Positions 44,646 through 53,038 of a DNA stretch of 64,000 bases are shown here, in pieces. Each line of letters opens with the position of its first letter. The first letter of the stretch is position 1. The translations under genes were made by a program, and so were the position numbers. The notes beneath the pieces were generated by a model. It saw only the letters and a program-made list of their open reading frames with translations, was not told where the DNA came from and made no database searches. This DNA is from Janthinobacterium sp. BJB426 (GTDB lineage Bacteria; Pseudomonadota; Gammaproteobacteria; Burkholderiales; Burkholderiaceae_D), in NCBI RefSeq assembly GCF_002735705.1, contig NZ_PDZL01000001.1:372001-436000 (forward strand). The letters run 5' to 3'.

Positions 44646-46043
44646 TTATTTTTCCAGCTGCGTGCGCACGCGGGCGATCGCGGCGCGGACCTGGCGTGGC
44701 GCGGTGCCGCCCACGTGGTCGCGCGCGGCGACGGAGCCTTCCAGTGTCAGCACGGCAAACACGTCTTCGTCCGTCAACGGGGAAAACGCGCGCAACTGCT
44801 CCAGCGACAGGTCGGCCAGGTCGCAGCCGGCGTCGACGCAGGCGCGCACGGCCAGGGCCACCGCTTCATGGGCGTCGCGGAACGGCAAGCCCTTCTTGAC
44901 CAGGTAGTCGGCCAGGTCGGTCGCCGTGGCGTAGCCCTGCAGGGCTGCTGCGCGCATGGCTTCCGGTTTCACCGTGATGCCGCCAGCCATGTCGGCGAAG
45001 ATGCGCAGGGTGTCGATAACGGTGTCGACGGTGTCGAACAGCGGTTCCTTGTCTTCCTGGTTGTCCTTGTTGTAGGCCAGCGGCTGGCCTTTCATCAGGG
45101 TCAACAGGCCGGTCAGGTGGCCGTAGACGCGGCCCGTCTTGCCACGCGCCAGTTCAGGCACGTCCGGGTTTTTCTTTTGCGGCATGATCGACGAGCCGGT
45201 GCAGAAGCGGTCGGCGATGTCGATGAAGCCGATGCGTGGGCTCATCCAGATCACCAGTTCTTCGGCCATGCGCGACACGTGCATCATCAGCACGGCGGAG
45301 GCGGCGCAAAATTCGATGGCGAAATCGCGGTCCGAGACGGCGTCGAGCGAGTTGTGACAGACGTCGTCAAAGCCCAGCGTTTTTGCCACGCGCAGGCGGT
45401 CGATGGGGAAGGTGGTGCCGGCCAGGGCGGCGGCGCCCAGCGGAAGGCGGTTGACGCGCTTGCGGCAGTCGGCCATGCGCTCGGCGTCGCGGCCGAACAT
45501 TTCAACATACGCCAGCATGTGGTGGCCGAAGGTGATCGGCTGGGCCACCTGCATGTGCGTAAAGCCGGGCATGATGGTGTCGGCATGCTGCTCGGCCAGG
45601 TCCGTCAGCGCGCTGCGGAACGTCGCCAGCAGGGCGGTGATGTCGTCGATGGCGGAACGCACGTACAGGCGGATGTCGGTCGCCACCTGGTCGTTGCGCG
45701 AACGGCCCGTGTGCAGGCGCTTGCCCGCATCGCCTACCAGTTCGGTCAGGCGCTTTTCAATATTCAGGTGGACATCTTCCAGGTCCAGCAGCCATTCGAA
45801 CTGGCCGGCGGCGATTTCCTGCGAGATTTGCGCCATGCCGCGCTGGATTTCCGCGTAGTCGGCCGGGCTGATGATGGCTTGCGCATGCAGCATTTCCGCA
45901 TGGGCCAGCGAACCTTCGATGTCGAACAGCGCCAGGCGCTTGTCAAAAAATACAGAAGCTGTGTAGCGCTTGACGAGGTCCGAGACCGGTTCGGAAAACC
46001 GGGCCGACCAGGCTTCGCCCTTTTTGGAGAATTGATCAGTCAT
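44646..46043 (-). CDS. argH: argininosuccinate lyase
   Basis: ArgH splits argininosuccinate to arginine and fumarate, the last step of arginine synthesis. The 465-residue protein has the superfamily signature [26 protein letters not shown], carrying the catalytic Ser in the flexible loop, the [16 protein letters not shown] region with the catalytic His, and [16 protein letters not shown] near the N-terminus. Length is typical. The gene stands alone, with AAAGGACTTC as ribosome site. No other arg biosynthetic gene is adjacent, which is usual in beta-proteobacteria. Confidence 0.97.
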   Translation of the reverse strand: MTDQFSKKGEAWSARFSEPVSDLVKRYTASVFFDKRLALFDIEGSLAHAEMLHAQAIISPADYAEIQRGMAQISQEIAAGQFEWLLDLEDVHLNIEKRLTELVGDAGKRLHTGRSRNDQVATDIRLYVRSAIDDITALLATFRSALTDLAEQHADTIMPGFTHMQVAQPITFGHHMLAYVEMFGRDAERMADCRKRVNRLPLGAAALAGTTFPIDRLRVAKTLGFDDVCHNSLDAVSDRDFAIEFCAASAVLMMHVSRMAEELVIWMSPRIGFIDIADRFCTGSSIMPQKKNPDVPELARGKTGRVYGHLTGLLTLMKGQPLAYNKDNQEDKEPLFDTVDTVIDTLRIFADMAGGITVKPEAMRAAALQGYATATDLADYLVKKGLPFRDAHEAVALAVRACVDAGCDLADLSLEQLRAFSPLTDEDVFAVLTLEGSVAARDHVGGTAPRQVRAAIARVRTQLEK

Positions 46044-46194
46044 GAAAGAAGTCCTTTAGTGTAGGGCGATTATAAACAAGGTTGGCCGGCGGTAGGGCTT
46101 TTAGGGGCTTGCAGGGCGCTGAAATGGCCAGGAATGGAGCTGGCAAGCCTCAAATGCCACGGCGCGGGCAGGTTGTGCGTTCCATCCCGGCTTT

Positions 46195-46506
46195 TTGTAT
46201 TCTGTCCCGCGAATCGTGCGTTTGGTCGCAATCCGATGGCAGTTCAGGGGGGATCGGCCTACAGTTCAATCATCGCAGCACACAACCAGCCACTCAAAGG
46301 ACATCATCATGAACATCGCTAAAAACATGGAAGCCATCTTCGTCGCCATCATCGCCATCGCCGCTGCCACCAGCCTGGCCACCGCCGCCGTGCCGAAGTT
46401 CCGCGCCGCGCCGGCACCGATCACCGCCAGTGCCGAGCAAGTCACCATGCATACCGTGTACGTCAGCGCCAAGCGCCTGAGCGCCGAAGAAAAAGCCGCC
46501 CTGTAA
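46195..46506 (+). repeat. tandem duplication, copy A (promoter-like region plus small peptide gene)
   Basis: Copy A pairs with copy B at 46972-47292. Shared parts are GTATTCTGTCCC, a spacer, then GTCGCAATCCG about 25 bp later, CTACAGTTC, ATCATCGCAGCA, ACAACCAGCCA and the peptide gene. A 26-base block downstream (46615-46640, core GCCCAGGTGACAGCAGC) recurs at 47379-47404 with one mismatch. The unit is about 400 bp, repeated at a distance of about 777 bp. Confidence 0.85.
46309..46506 (+). CDS. small exported/membrane peptide, copy A
   Basis: This 65-residue peptide has a hydrophobic segment (residues 8-27, AIFVAIIAIAAATSLATAAV) after a short MNIAKNME head. It is either a signal peptide cut near ATAA/AV or a single anchor. 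The rest is small and basic, with HTVYVSAKRLSAEEKAAL at the end. A near-identical copy lies at 47086-47292. AAAGGACATCATC gives the ribosome site. I recognise this type of peptide as recurrent in Oxalobacteraceae from memory, without known function. Conservation of the C-terminal VYVSAKRL-x-AEEKAAL between copies, against indels in the middle, suggests selection on that end. Confidence 0.72.
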   Translation: MNIAKNMEAIFVAIIAIAAATSLATAAVPKFRAAPAPITASAEQVTMHTVYVSAKRLSAEEKAAL

Positions 46507-46699
46507 GCGTGGCAATGCCATGCAGGCAGTATCAGTAACAGCAGTAGCCGCACCGCATCTTGCAGCACCTTGCAGTATCCCATCATGGGCAATCGGAACG
46601 GGCGGCGCCCCCGGTTCTTTCCAGCCCAGGTGACAGCAGCAATACCCAACACACAGTAGCCGCAGGCAGAACGCGCGCTTCCAGCCAGGCAGCCTATTT

Positions 46700-46966
46700 T
46701 CACCAGACAGCCCTCAGTGACCATCGGCATCGCGCCGGCGGCAGTGGACAGCCACGCCCTGGCGCATTTCGTTCAATGCCCAGCGCAGCGGCAGCCTCGG
46801 CGCGCACCGAGGCGTCGTGATCGGCCAGCAGCGCCGCCACGGCGGGAGCCATTTCGGGAAAACGCATTTCACTGAAGGCCCAGACGGCAGGCTGGCGCAC
46901 GACAGGCTGCGGGTCGAGCAAGGCCAGCAGCAGCGCGGCCAGCGCGGCTTCCTGCCTTTCATCGGG
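46700..46966 (-). pseudogene. HEAT-repeat protein gene remnant
   Basis: On the minus strand an open frame without ATG reads from an in-frame TGA (46967-46969). It contains ALAALLLALLDPQPVVRQPAVWAFSEM and AVAALLADHDASVRAEAAAALG, two consecutive HEAT-type helical repeats, followed by Cys/Arg-rich sequence unlike HEAT. No start codon and no rest of a repeat array are present. It appears to be the fragment of a HEAT-repeat gene cut by the duplication that also made the two small-peptide copies. Not expected to be functional. Confidence 0.5.
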
Positions 46967-46971
46967 TCACT

Positions 46972-47292
46972 TGGTATTCTGTCCCTTCTTTTGGGCGGTT
47001 TGTCGCAATCCGGTGGAGATGGTGGGCCGATGCGCCTACAGTTCCATCATCGCAGCAGACAACCAGCCATCCAAAGGACACCATCATGAACATCGCTAAA
47101 AACATGGAAGCCATCTTCGTCGCCGTCATCGCCATCGCCGCTGCCACCAGCCTGGCTACCGCCGCCGTGCCGAAGTTCCGCGCAGCGCCAGCCGCTTCCG
47201 CCGCCCTCGTTGCCAGCGCCGATCAAGCCACCATGCATACCGTGTATGTCAGCGCCAAGCGTCTGAACGCCGAAGAAAAAGCCGCGCTGTAA
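46972..47292 (+). repeat. tandem duplication, copy B
   Basis: This is the counterpart of 46195-46506. The peptide start region (ATGAACATCGCTAAAAACAT and on) is nearly identical at the DNA level, while the 3' half of the peptide gene carries a 9-base insertion relative to copy A. The upstream elements GTATTCTGTCCC and GTCGCAATCCG keep the same order and nearly the same spacing, suggesting that they are a shared promoter. Confidence 0.85.
47086..47292 (+). CDS. small exported/membrane peptide, copy B
   Basis: This 68-residue paralogue of the 46309-46506 peptide has the same head MNIAKNMEAIFVA and hydrophobic segment, the same PKFRAAPA linker and the same ending HTVYVSAKRL-N-AEEKAAL. It differs by a three-residue insertion and a few substitutions in the linker (ASAALVASADQA against PITASAEQV). 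The ribosome site AAAGGACACCATC is duplicated. Function is unknown. The strict preservation of frame in both copies argues that both are expressed. Confidence 0.72.
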   Translation: MNIAKNMEAIFVAVIAIAAATSLATAAVPKFRAAPAASAALVASADQATMHTVYVSAKRLNAEEKAAL

Positions 47293-47452
47293 GCATGGCG
47301 GCAGCGTGCCAGTCGCAGCTACGGCAGCAGCAGGCAGAGTACCCCCGTCATCAGCAGTCAGAAGGGGAGGCAGCCCGATTCTTTCCTGCCCAGGTGACAG
47401 CAGCGCGCAAATCGCCGATGATCAGGTTTTACCACGACAGGCGGACAGCGTG

Positions 47453-47878
47453 ATGCCACACTTGAAGATCAGTAGCGACAAGGCGGAACTTGACGTTCCG
47501 GCCATTCACCATTTTCTCAGTACGCAATCGACATGGGCCATCGGCATCGCGCAGGCCACCGTACAGCGTGCCATTGACCATTCGCTATGCTTCGGCGGCA
47601 CGCTGGACGGTCGTCAAGTGGCGTTCGCCCGCGTGGTCAGCGACTACGCCACGTTTGCCTATCTGGTCGACGTGTATGTGCTGGAAGAGTGCCGCGGCCG
47701 CGGCTACAGCAAGCGCCTGATGGAGGCCGTGATGGCGCATCCCGACTTGCAGGGTTTGCGCCGTTTCATGCTGGCCACCAGCACGGCGCATGGCTTGTAT
47801 GCGCGTCACGGCTTTACGGCGCCACTCAGGCCGGAGACGCTGATGGAGCGGTATTTTCCCGATATTTATCGGCGTTGA
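47453..47878 (+). CDS. GNAT-family N-acetyltransferase
   Basis: This 141-residue acetyltransferase of the GCN5-related fold has the acetyl-CoA pyrophosphate loop ECRGRGYSKRLMEAVMAHP (R/Q-x2-G-x-G/A type), the beta-4 strand FAYLVDVYVLEE before it and the terminal LATSTAHGLYARHGFTAPL, where family members keep a Tyr general acid. It is similar in layout to the small YjdJ-like or aminoglycoside-type GNATs. The start is the ATG at 47453 (MPHLKISS); a GTG codon precedes it. Substrate unknown. Confidence 0.87.
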   Translation: MPHLKISSDKAELDVPAIHHFLSTQSTWAIGIAQATVQRAIDHSLCFGGTLDGRQVAFARVVSDYATFAYLVDVYVLEECRGRGYSKRLMEAVMAHPDLQGLRRFMLATSTAHGLYARHGFTAPLRPETLMERYFPDIYRR

Positions 47879-47973
47879 ACAGCTGACGCGGTTTGTGCGC
47901 GCCCCCAGTCTTGGCCTGATATCGCCATTTTCCTGATCAACAACGCGACAGCTCCCTAGCGGATACTGACTCC

Positions 47974-49239
47974 ATGACTTCTTATTTTCTCTGGCCTCTC
48001 CTTGTCGCATCGCTTACGGCGACTGCCGCACCGATGCCGGAGGCATTCAGTCCGGCGCCTTGCGAGACGGGTATTTTTCGCCAGGACCAGACGGGCTTCG
48101 TCGCCCTCACCCAAGGGGGAAAAGGGTACGCCTATACCTTCAGCGACGGGACCGTCGGCAACACGCAGGATGCCGGCGCGTTGCTCGCGTGCGGAAAGGA
48201 CGCCGTGCTTGTCAACGGCAAGGAACGCTGGCCGAAAGTGGCATTGGCCGAAGCGGATACGCGTTTTGAATCGCATGGCATCATGCTCGCGGGCCGTTTG
48301 CTGGAAGCGCCGGGCGCCGGCAAGGATACGCCGCTGGTCGTGTATGCCCATGGTTCCGAAAGCAGCGGTTGGATAGACCGCGCGCGCGACCCTTACCAGA
48401 TGGTTGGACGGGGCGTGTCCGTTTTCGTGTATGACAAGCGCGGTACGGGGCTGTCCGAAGGCGAATATACGCAGAATTTCCCACGCCTGGCCGATGACCT
48501 GGTGGCTGCGTCGCGTGAAGCAAAACGGCTGGCGCAAGGGCGCTACGGCCGCTTCGGCCTGATGGGCGTGAGCCAGGGTGGCTGGATCGCCCCGCTGGCG
48601 CAGGCGCGCGCCAAGGCGCAATTTCTCGGCATTGGCTATGGCCTGGCAGTCGATATCACGGAACAGGATGCGGCGCAGGTCGCCAGGGAATTGCAGGATA
48701 AAGGCTATGGCGACGACGTCATCGCCAAGGCCAGGACGGTGACGGATATCACGGCCAGAATCGTCAAATCCAGCTACCAGGATGGACTGGACGACCTGTC
48801 GGCATTCCAGCAGCAGTTTGGCAAGGAAGCGTGGTTTGGCCTCATCAAGGGAGGCTACACGGGGGTGTTGCTGGGCATGCCGGCCGAGGAGTTGCGCAAG
48901 CATGGCATACCGCGGTTCGACAAGCTCGATATCGACTGGTCGCTCGATCCCGTGCAGGTTGTCAGTCAAGTCACGGCGCCGCAGTTATGGGCCCTGGCGG
49001 AGGACGACCGCCAGGCACCGCCGGCTGTCACCGTGGAGCGCCTGACGGCGTTACGTGGCCAGGGCCAGGCCATCTCTGTCTACGTTTTCCCGCAGGCCGA
49101 TCACGGCATGCGCGGCTACGTTCAGGCGCCGGATGGAACGCGCAAGTCCACCGTCATCACGCCCGGGTTTTACGACCTGATGGCCGACTGGGCAAAGGGC
49201 GGCATCCATGGCGCCTACGGACAGGCGTACCGCAAATAA
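47974..49239 (+). CDS. exported alpha/beta hydrolase
   Basis: This 421-residue alpha/beta hydrolase has a signal peptide (MTSYFLWPLLVASLTATAAP, about 19 residues). The nucleophile elbow is GVSQGG (within FGLMGVSQGGWIAPLA), the oxyanion strand VVYAHGSESSGWIDRA, the acid probably in WALAEDDRQAPP and the His in PQADHGMRGY, so the triad appears complete. A lipoprotein-like Cys is absent after the signal. It is similar in layout to the dienelactone hydrolase/S9-S15 group, so esterase or peptidase activity in the periplasm is likely. It is convergent with the YfcC-type gene and not part of that cluster. Confidence 0.85.
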   Translation: MTSYFLWPLLVASLTATAAPMPEAFSPAPCETGIFRQDQTGFVALTQGGKGYAYTFSDGTVGNTQDAGALLACGKDAVLVNGKERWPKVALAEADTRFESHGIMLAGRLLEAPGAGKDTPLVVYAHGSESSGWIDRARDPYQMVGRGVSVFVYDKRGTGLSEGEYTQNFPRLADDLVAASREAKRLAQGRYGRFGLMGVSQGGWIAPLAQARAKAQFLGIGYGLAVDITEQDAAQVARELQDKGYGDDVIAKARTVTDITARIVKSSYQDGLDDLSAFQQQFGKEAWFGLIKGGYTGVLLGMPAEELRKHGIPRFDKLDIDWSLDPVQVVSQVTAPQLWALAEDDRQAPPAVTVERLTALRGQGQAISVYVFPQADHGMRGYVQAPDGTRKSTVITPGFYDLMADWAKGGIHGAYGQAYRK

Positions 49240-49245
49240 GAAAGC

Positions 49246-49266
49246 CACGGCGATGGTGCCGCCGTG
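49246..49266. terminator. hairpin between convergent hydrolase and permease genes
   Basis: CACGGCG (49246-49252) and CGCCGTG (49260-49266) pair perfectly with a 7-base loop. It is preceded by AAGAAAG and followed by CTTACTG; a T-tract is weak, so the terminator call rests on the convergent position. Confidence 0.45.
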
Positions 49267-49267
49267 C

Positions 49268-50665
49268 TTACTGCCAGTGCATCAGGCACGGCGGAATCAG
49301 CAGCAGCAGCGCCAGCACCAGGTAAATCAGCTGCAGCGGAATCATCCACTTGGCCCACGTAATCCAGGGCACGCGCGCCAGTGCCAGCACGCCGACGGTG
49401 ATGCCGGACGTGGGGATCATCGGCGTGGTGAATTCGCCGAACTGGAAGGCCAGGATGGCGGTCTGGCGCGTCACGCCCACCAGGTCGGCCAGCGGCGCCA
49501 TGATCGGCATGGTCAGCGCCGCCTGGCCGCTGCCGGAATGGATGAAGAAGTTGATCACCGACTGCATGAAGAACATCTTTTGCGCGGCGAAGACGGGGCT
49601 CGACGACGCCACCAGTGGCGTCAAGGCATGCAGCATGGTGTCGATGATCTGCGCGTCGCGCGCCAGGATCATGGTGCCGCGCGCCAGCGCGATGACGAGC
49701 GCCACGCTGACCATGTCGCGCGCGCCCTGCACGAACGACGCCACCAGGCTGTCCATGTCGAGCCGGCCGACCAGGCCGACGATGATGGCCATCACCAGGA
49801 AAAGGGCGGCGATTTCATCGATGAACCAGTCGTACTTGACGACGCCGATGACCATCGTCAGCAGGGTCGCCATGAAAATCCACAGCACGGCGCGGTGCGT
49901 ACGCGTCATGCCGGCAAAGCTGTTCAGGTCCAGTGTGTGCTCGCTGCGCTTTTCGATGTCGAGCAGGTAGGTCGGGCTTTTTTCCGGGTGGCGCTTGATG
50001 CGCGCCGCGTACCACATCAAGAACACGATGCTGACCGCCGTGGCGATGGCCCACACGATCAGGCGGTAGCCGATGCCGGAAAAGATCGGCACGCCGGCGA
50101 TGCCTTGCGCGATGCCGACATTGAACGGGTTCAAAAAGGCGGCGGAAAAGCCTACCTGCGAGCCGATGAAGGGAATCGACACGCCCGTGATGGTGTCATA
50201 GCCCAGGGCCAGGGCCAGCGGCACGAAGATCAGGATGAAGGGGATGGCTTCCTCGTTCATGCCGAAGGTGGCGCCGCCCAGCGAAAACATGGTGAAGAAC
50301 ACGGGGATGATGGCGGCGCGCACGAAGCGCGAACTGGTGTGCGCCTTGGCGATGGCCTTGATCAGCGAATCGAAGGCTTCCGTTTTTTGCAGCACGGCGA
50401 AGGCGCCGCCGACGATCAGCACGAAGCCGATGATCAGGCTGGCGTCGACAAAGCCCTTGATGGGCGCCATCATCAGGGCGGCGAGTCCCTGCGGCTTGTT
50501 GTCGACATAGTGGAAGGTGCCGGGGATGATCAACTGCTTGCCGTTCACCAGCTGGGTGTCGAATTTCCCGCCCGGCACCAGCCACGTCGCCAGGGCGATC
50601 ATGGCCAGGATGCCGCACAGCAGGACGAAGGTATTGGGGAGCTTGAATTTTCTCATGGGTGTCAT
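49268..50665 (-). CDS. YfcC/ArcD-type membrane transporter (candidate cyanophycin dipeptide/amino acid permease)
   Basis: This 465-residue inner-membrane transporter of the YfcC (C4-dicarboxylate-like/ArcD-related) family has about 11-12 hydrophobic helices. It contains the conserved GGATFGMNEEAIPFILIFVPLALALGYD, AAFLNPFNVGIAQGIAG and SGSGQAALTMPIMAPLADLVGV motifs. It begins directly at the stop of the zinc hydrolase gene (TAA-ATG), so it is cotranscribed. With a cyanophycinase and a dipeptidase-like enzyme next door, uptake of beta-Asp-Arg dipeptide or exchange of arginine/ornithine is the best guess. The family's own substrates are poorly defined. Confidence 0.88.
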   Translation of the reverse strand: MTPMRKFKLPNTFVLLCGILAMIALATWLVPGGKFDTQLVNGKQLIIPGTFHYVDNKPQGLAALMMAPIKGFVDASLIIGFVLIVGGAFAVLQKTEAFDSLIKAIAKAHTSSRFVRAAIIPVFFTMFSLGGATFGMNEEAIPFILIFVPLALALGYDTITGVSIPFIGSQVGFSAAFLNPFNVGIAQGIAGVPIFSGIGYRLIVWAIATAVSIVFLMWYAARIKRHPEKSPTYLLDIEKRSEHTLDLNSFAGMTRTHRAVLWIFMATLLTMVIGVVKYDWFIDEIAALFLVMAIIVGLVGRLDMDSLVASFVQGARDMVSVALVIALARGTMILARDAQIIDTMLHALTPLVASSSPVFAAQKMFFMQSVINFFIHSGSGQAALTMPIMAPLADLVGVTRQTAILAFQFGEFTTPMIPTSGITVGVLALARVPWITWAKWMIPLQLIYLVLALLLLIPPCLMHWQ

Positions 50666-51802
50666 TTATTGGCTCAACAGGCTGCCGCCGCGGAAGGCGA
50701 TGCTGCCCGCGACCTTGCCGACGTTCATGCCGCGCAGGACATGGCGGTGGGCGCTGCGCGCAAAAAAGACGCCGGCGACGGTGCAGCGCAAGGTCGTCGT
50801 CTCGCCGCTGACGGGGTCGATCAGGTCGGCCACGGCGTCGCCGGCGGCCAGCACCTCGCCCATTTCGCGCAGGTAGACCAGCACGCCGTGATGCGGCGCG
50901 AGGATCGGTTCCACGCCGGCCAGCGGCGTCGGTTCGCACTGCGGCGCGGGCAGGTCGTCGCCGGCGCCGGCTATCTCCAGCACGCCCTCGATGGCGAGAA
51001 AGCGCAGCAGGGCGGTGGCGTCACGTTCGGCCAGGGCGTAGCTCACTTCCACTTCGCCGCGCAGTTCGACCGTGGTCGACAGGCAGGCGGCGGGAATCGG
51101 ATAGCGTCCGCCGAAGTGCGCGTCGAGATCCCACCACAAGCGGCTGCAGGCTTCGTCGAACGGCTCTTCGCCGGCCGCCAGTTCCAGCAGCACGGCGCGC
51201 GCGCCCAGGAGCGCGGACAGGGGCGCGATCTGCGCCGCCAGCGGCGTGCCCGTGTAGATGTGCAGGGCCGCCTCGTTATCGCAATGCAGATCGAGCACGA
51301 TGTCGGCGTCGATCGCCATGCCCAGCAGGGTTTTCTTCAAGGTCTCCGCATCGGTGCCCGGCCGCCAGGCGGCGACGGCGGCGCGCGCATGCTCGCGTAT
51401 CAGGGCCACGTTGGCCTGCGCATCCTGTCCCAGCAGGCCGTCGAGCGTGGTTTTCAGTTCATCGGCCACGTGGCGGTAGGCACGGTTGAAGTTGATGCCG
51501 GTGGTCAGGTCGAAGCGGCCGAACGGCGCGCCATGGATAGCTTGCGCCAGGCCGATCGGGTTGGCGGCCGGCACCAGGATGATTTCGCCGTGGATCTTGC
51601 CCGCCGCTTCCAGCGCCAGCAGTTCGCGGCGCAGGAATTGCGACACCAGCATGCCCGGCACTTCATCCGCATGCAGCGCCGCCTGGATGTACACCTTCTT
51701 GCCGCTGCGGCTACCGGCGGCCGGACCGCCGAAGTGGAAGCTGCTCAATTGGCACGCTACGCTGGCGTGCGCGGTGGAGATGGGGTGCTGTTGTACTTGC
51801 AT
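50666..51802 (-). CDS. M14-type AstE/AspA-like zinc hydrolase, candidate cyanophycin dipeptide hydrolase (CphZ-like)
   Basis: This 378-residue succinylglutamate desuccinylase/aspartoacylase-family enzyme has zinc ligands in LHADEVPG (His44, Glu47) and DLHCDNEA (His173), and the probable catalytic Glu in TTVELRGEVEV (about Glu246). A C-terminal beta domain (GVLVYLREMGEVLAAGDAVADLID) is usual for the family. Members of this family near cyanophycin genes (CphZ) hydrolyse beta-Asp-Arg, which fits the exported cyanophycinase in the same locus. The chain starts at MQVQQHPIST; the long open frame upstream runs through the divergent regulator. A GC hairpin lies just before the start. AstE-like desuccinylase is the alternative, but no ast operon is seen. 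Confidence 0.82.
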   Translation of the reverse strand: MQVQQHPISTAHASVACQLSSFHFGGPAAGSRSGKKVYIQAALHADEVPGMLVSQFLRRELLALEAAGKIHGEIILVPAANPIGLAQAIHGAPFGRFDLTTGINFNRAYRHVADELKTTLDGLLGQDAQANVALIREHARAAVAAWRPGTDAETLKKTLLGMAIDADIVLDLHCDNEAALHIYTGTPLAAQIAPLSALLGARAVLLELAAGEEPFDEACSRLWWDLDAHFGGRYPIPAACLSTTVELRGEVEVSYALAERDATALLRFLAIEGVLEIAGAGDDLPAPQCEPTPLAGVEPILAPHHGVLVYLREMGEVLAAGDAVADLIDPVSGETTTLRCTVAGVFFARSAHRHVLRGMNVGKVAGSIAFRGGSLLSQ

Positions 51803-51810
51803 GGTGAATT

Positions 51811-51827
51811 CGCCCCAAAACGGGGCG
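51811..51827 (-). promoter_or_regulatory. GC hairpin over the ribosome site of the CphZ-like gene
   Basis: CGCCCC-AAAAC-GGGGCG on the plus strand gives a 6-bp stem whose GGGGCG arm (minus-strand reading) is 8-14 bases before the ATG, where the Shine-Dalgarno should be. Folding may limit translation of the hydrolase-permease mRNA. Confidence 0.4.
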
Positions 51828-51860
51828 CGGTTGATGGATTTCGGTCGATTATGTAGCAAT

Positions 51861-51887
51861 ATTTTCACGAAGTAAATCAATGAAAAT
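51861..51887. promoter_or_regulatory. candidate RpiR-family operator between divergent regulator and hydrolase genes
   Basis: Perfect arms ATTTTCA (51861-51867) and TGAAAAT (51881-51887) are spaced by 13 bp in the 120-bp AT-rich divergent promoter region, 36 bp before the regulator start. Symmetry and place fit the operator of the adjacent RpiR-type regulator; not tested. Confidence 0.45.
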
Positions 51888-51922
51888 CCTTTTACAAATA
51901 TTTGTTGAGTTTTCTTTTTGAT

Positions 51923-53005
51923 ATGAGTACAGTAAGTTCCAGCGACCCGATTTCGCCTTCCGCCAGTGATCCACAGTACCCCAGAATACAGGCCGCCAGT
52001 GATATGAGAGCATCCGCCAGTCCTGCACGCAGCAGTCCCCACACGCCACGGGTTGGCACGCTGTCGGCACCCGATGCCGCCTTCGCGCAGTCTCCGCTGG
52101 GGCAGGCGCTGATGCACGTGCTGGCCAGCGGCTCGGCTTCGCAGCGGCAGATCGCCGATTACCTGCTGCGCAACCAGATGCGGGTGACGGCGCTGGGTAT
52201 CGAGGAACTGGCCGACAGCTGCCAGGTATCGACGGCCACCATCAGCCGCTTCGCACGCGATATCGGCCAGAAGAATTATTCGGCCATGCGCGGCGCCATG
52301 GCCGAAACCCTGCAATCGCTGTTGCAGCCAGTCGACAAACTGCGCCGCACGATAGAGCGGCGCGCGCGAGCCACCTCGCCCATCACGGAAAGCCTGGAAT
52401 ATGCGGCCGCGAACATTGCAGCCACGTCCGATGCCCTGTCGCCGCCCGCCATGCAGGCCGTGGTGCGTCGCCTGACGCGCGCCAAGGTCGTGTATGTGAT
52501 GGGGTTTGGCCTGTCGGCCAACCTGGCCGGCATGCTGGTGCAGCATCTGCAGCCGTTTTGCCCGCATGTGGTGGAAGTGGTGGGCATCGGCGGCTCGGAA
52601 GTGGCGGCCGGCCATCTGGTCAACCTGACGGCGCACGACGTGCTGGTGGTGATCTCGTTCCCCCGTTACACGCTCGACTGCATCGGCCTGGCCAGCTTCG
52701 CGCGCGACCGCGGCGCCTGCATCGTGGCGCTCACCGACTCGCCCGCCTCGCCCCTGGCCGAACTGGCCGATCATGCGCTGTATGCGCAAAGCACGCATCC
52801 CGTCCTGCCCAGCAGCGCCAGCACGGCACTGGCCATGATCGAGGCGCTTGCCGTGGCGCTGATGGTATCGAACAAGAAGAACGTTGAAAAAGCGGCCCGC
52901 CTGAGCGAAGTCATCGCCGCCTATCTGTACGGCGGCGAGCATGGCGTGTCGGGCACCCGGAAAACAGCAGCAAAGCAGCGCAAGGCAGTGCCGCAGTCAT
53001 TATAA
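51923..53005 (+). CDS. MurR/RpiR-family transcriptional regulator
   Basis: This 360-residue regulator has an unusual low-complexity N-terminal extension (about 55 residues rich in Ser/Pro/Ala). The RpiR helix-turn-helix follows (about 60-140, ASQRQIADYLLRNQMRVTALGIEELADSCQVSTATISRFARDIG), then a SIS domain (about 160-300, AKVVYVMGFGLSANLAGMLVQHL, VLVVISFPRYTLDCIGLASFARDRGACIVALTD). SIS domains usually sense phosphosugars, but RpiR members also control amino-acid and dipeptide genes. It is divergent from the zinc hydrolase-permease pair and 33 bp before the TBDT gene, so it probably controls both arms. The start is the ATG of MSTVSSSD; no strong ribosome site. Confidence 0.9.
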   Translation: MSTVSSSDPISPSASDPQYPRIQAASDMRASASPARSSPHTPRVGTLSAPDAAFAQSPLGQALMHVLASGSASQRQIADYLLRNQMRVTALGIEELADSCQVSTATISRFARDIGQKNYSAMRGAMAETLQSLLQPVDKLRRTIERRARATSPITESLEYAAANIAATSDALSPPAMQAVVRRLTRAKVVYVMGFGLSANLAGMLVQHLQPFCPHVVEVVGIGGSEVAAGHLVNLTAHDVLVVISFPRYTLDCIGLASFARDRGACIVALTDSPASPLAELADHALYAQSTHPVLPSSASTALAMIEALAVALMVSNKKNVEKAARLSEVIAAYLYGGEHGVSGTRKTAAKQRKAVPQSL

Positions 53006-53038
53006 AAATCAGGGTTAACACCATCTGGGAGAGTTTGC

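Noticed and set aside
46559-46820. Plus-strand frame between the two small-peptide copies
   Set aside because: Low-complexity Ser/Gln/Arg-rich product, no ribosome site, and it is opposite the HEAT-repeat remnant, which has recognisable repeats.
46315-47110. Could the duplicated block be an insertion sequence or CRISPR?
   Set aside because: No transposase, no terminal inverted repeats and only two units of about 400 bp; a tandem duplication explains it better.
50666-51802. astE as the gene name
   Set aside because: No other ast (arginine succinyltransferase pathway) gene is nearby, and the neighbours are a cyanophycinase and its likely regulator; a CphZ-like role fits better, though not proven.
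49208-51856. An 882-codon plus-strand open frame opposite the YfcC-type permease and zinc hydrolase
   Set aside because: Very rich in His, Gln, Arg and Asp, with no recognisable domain. It is the mirror frame of two clear genes.
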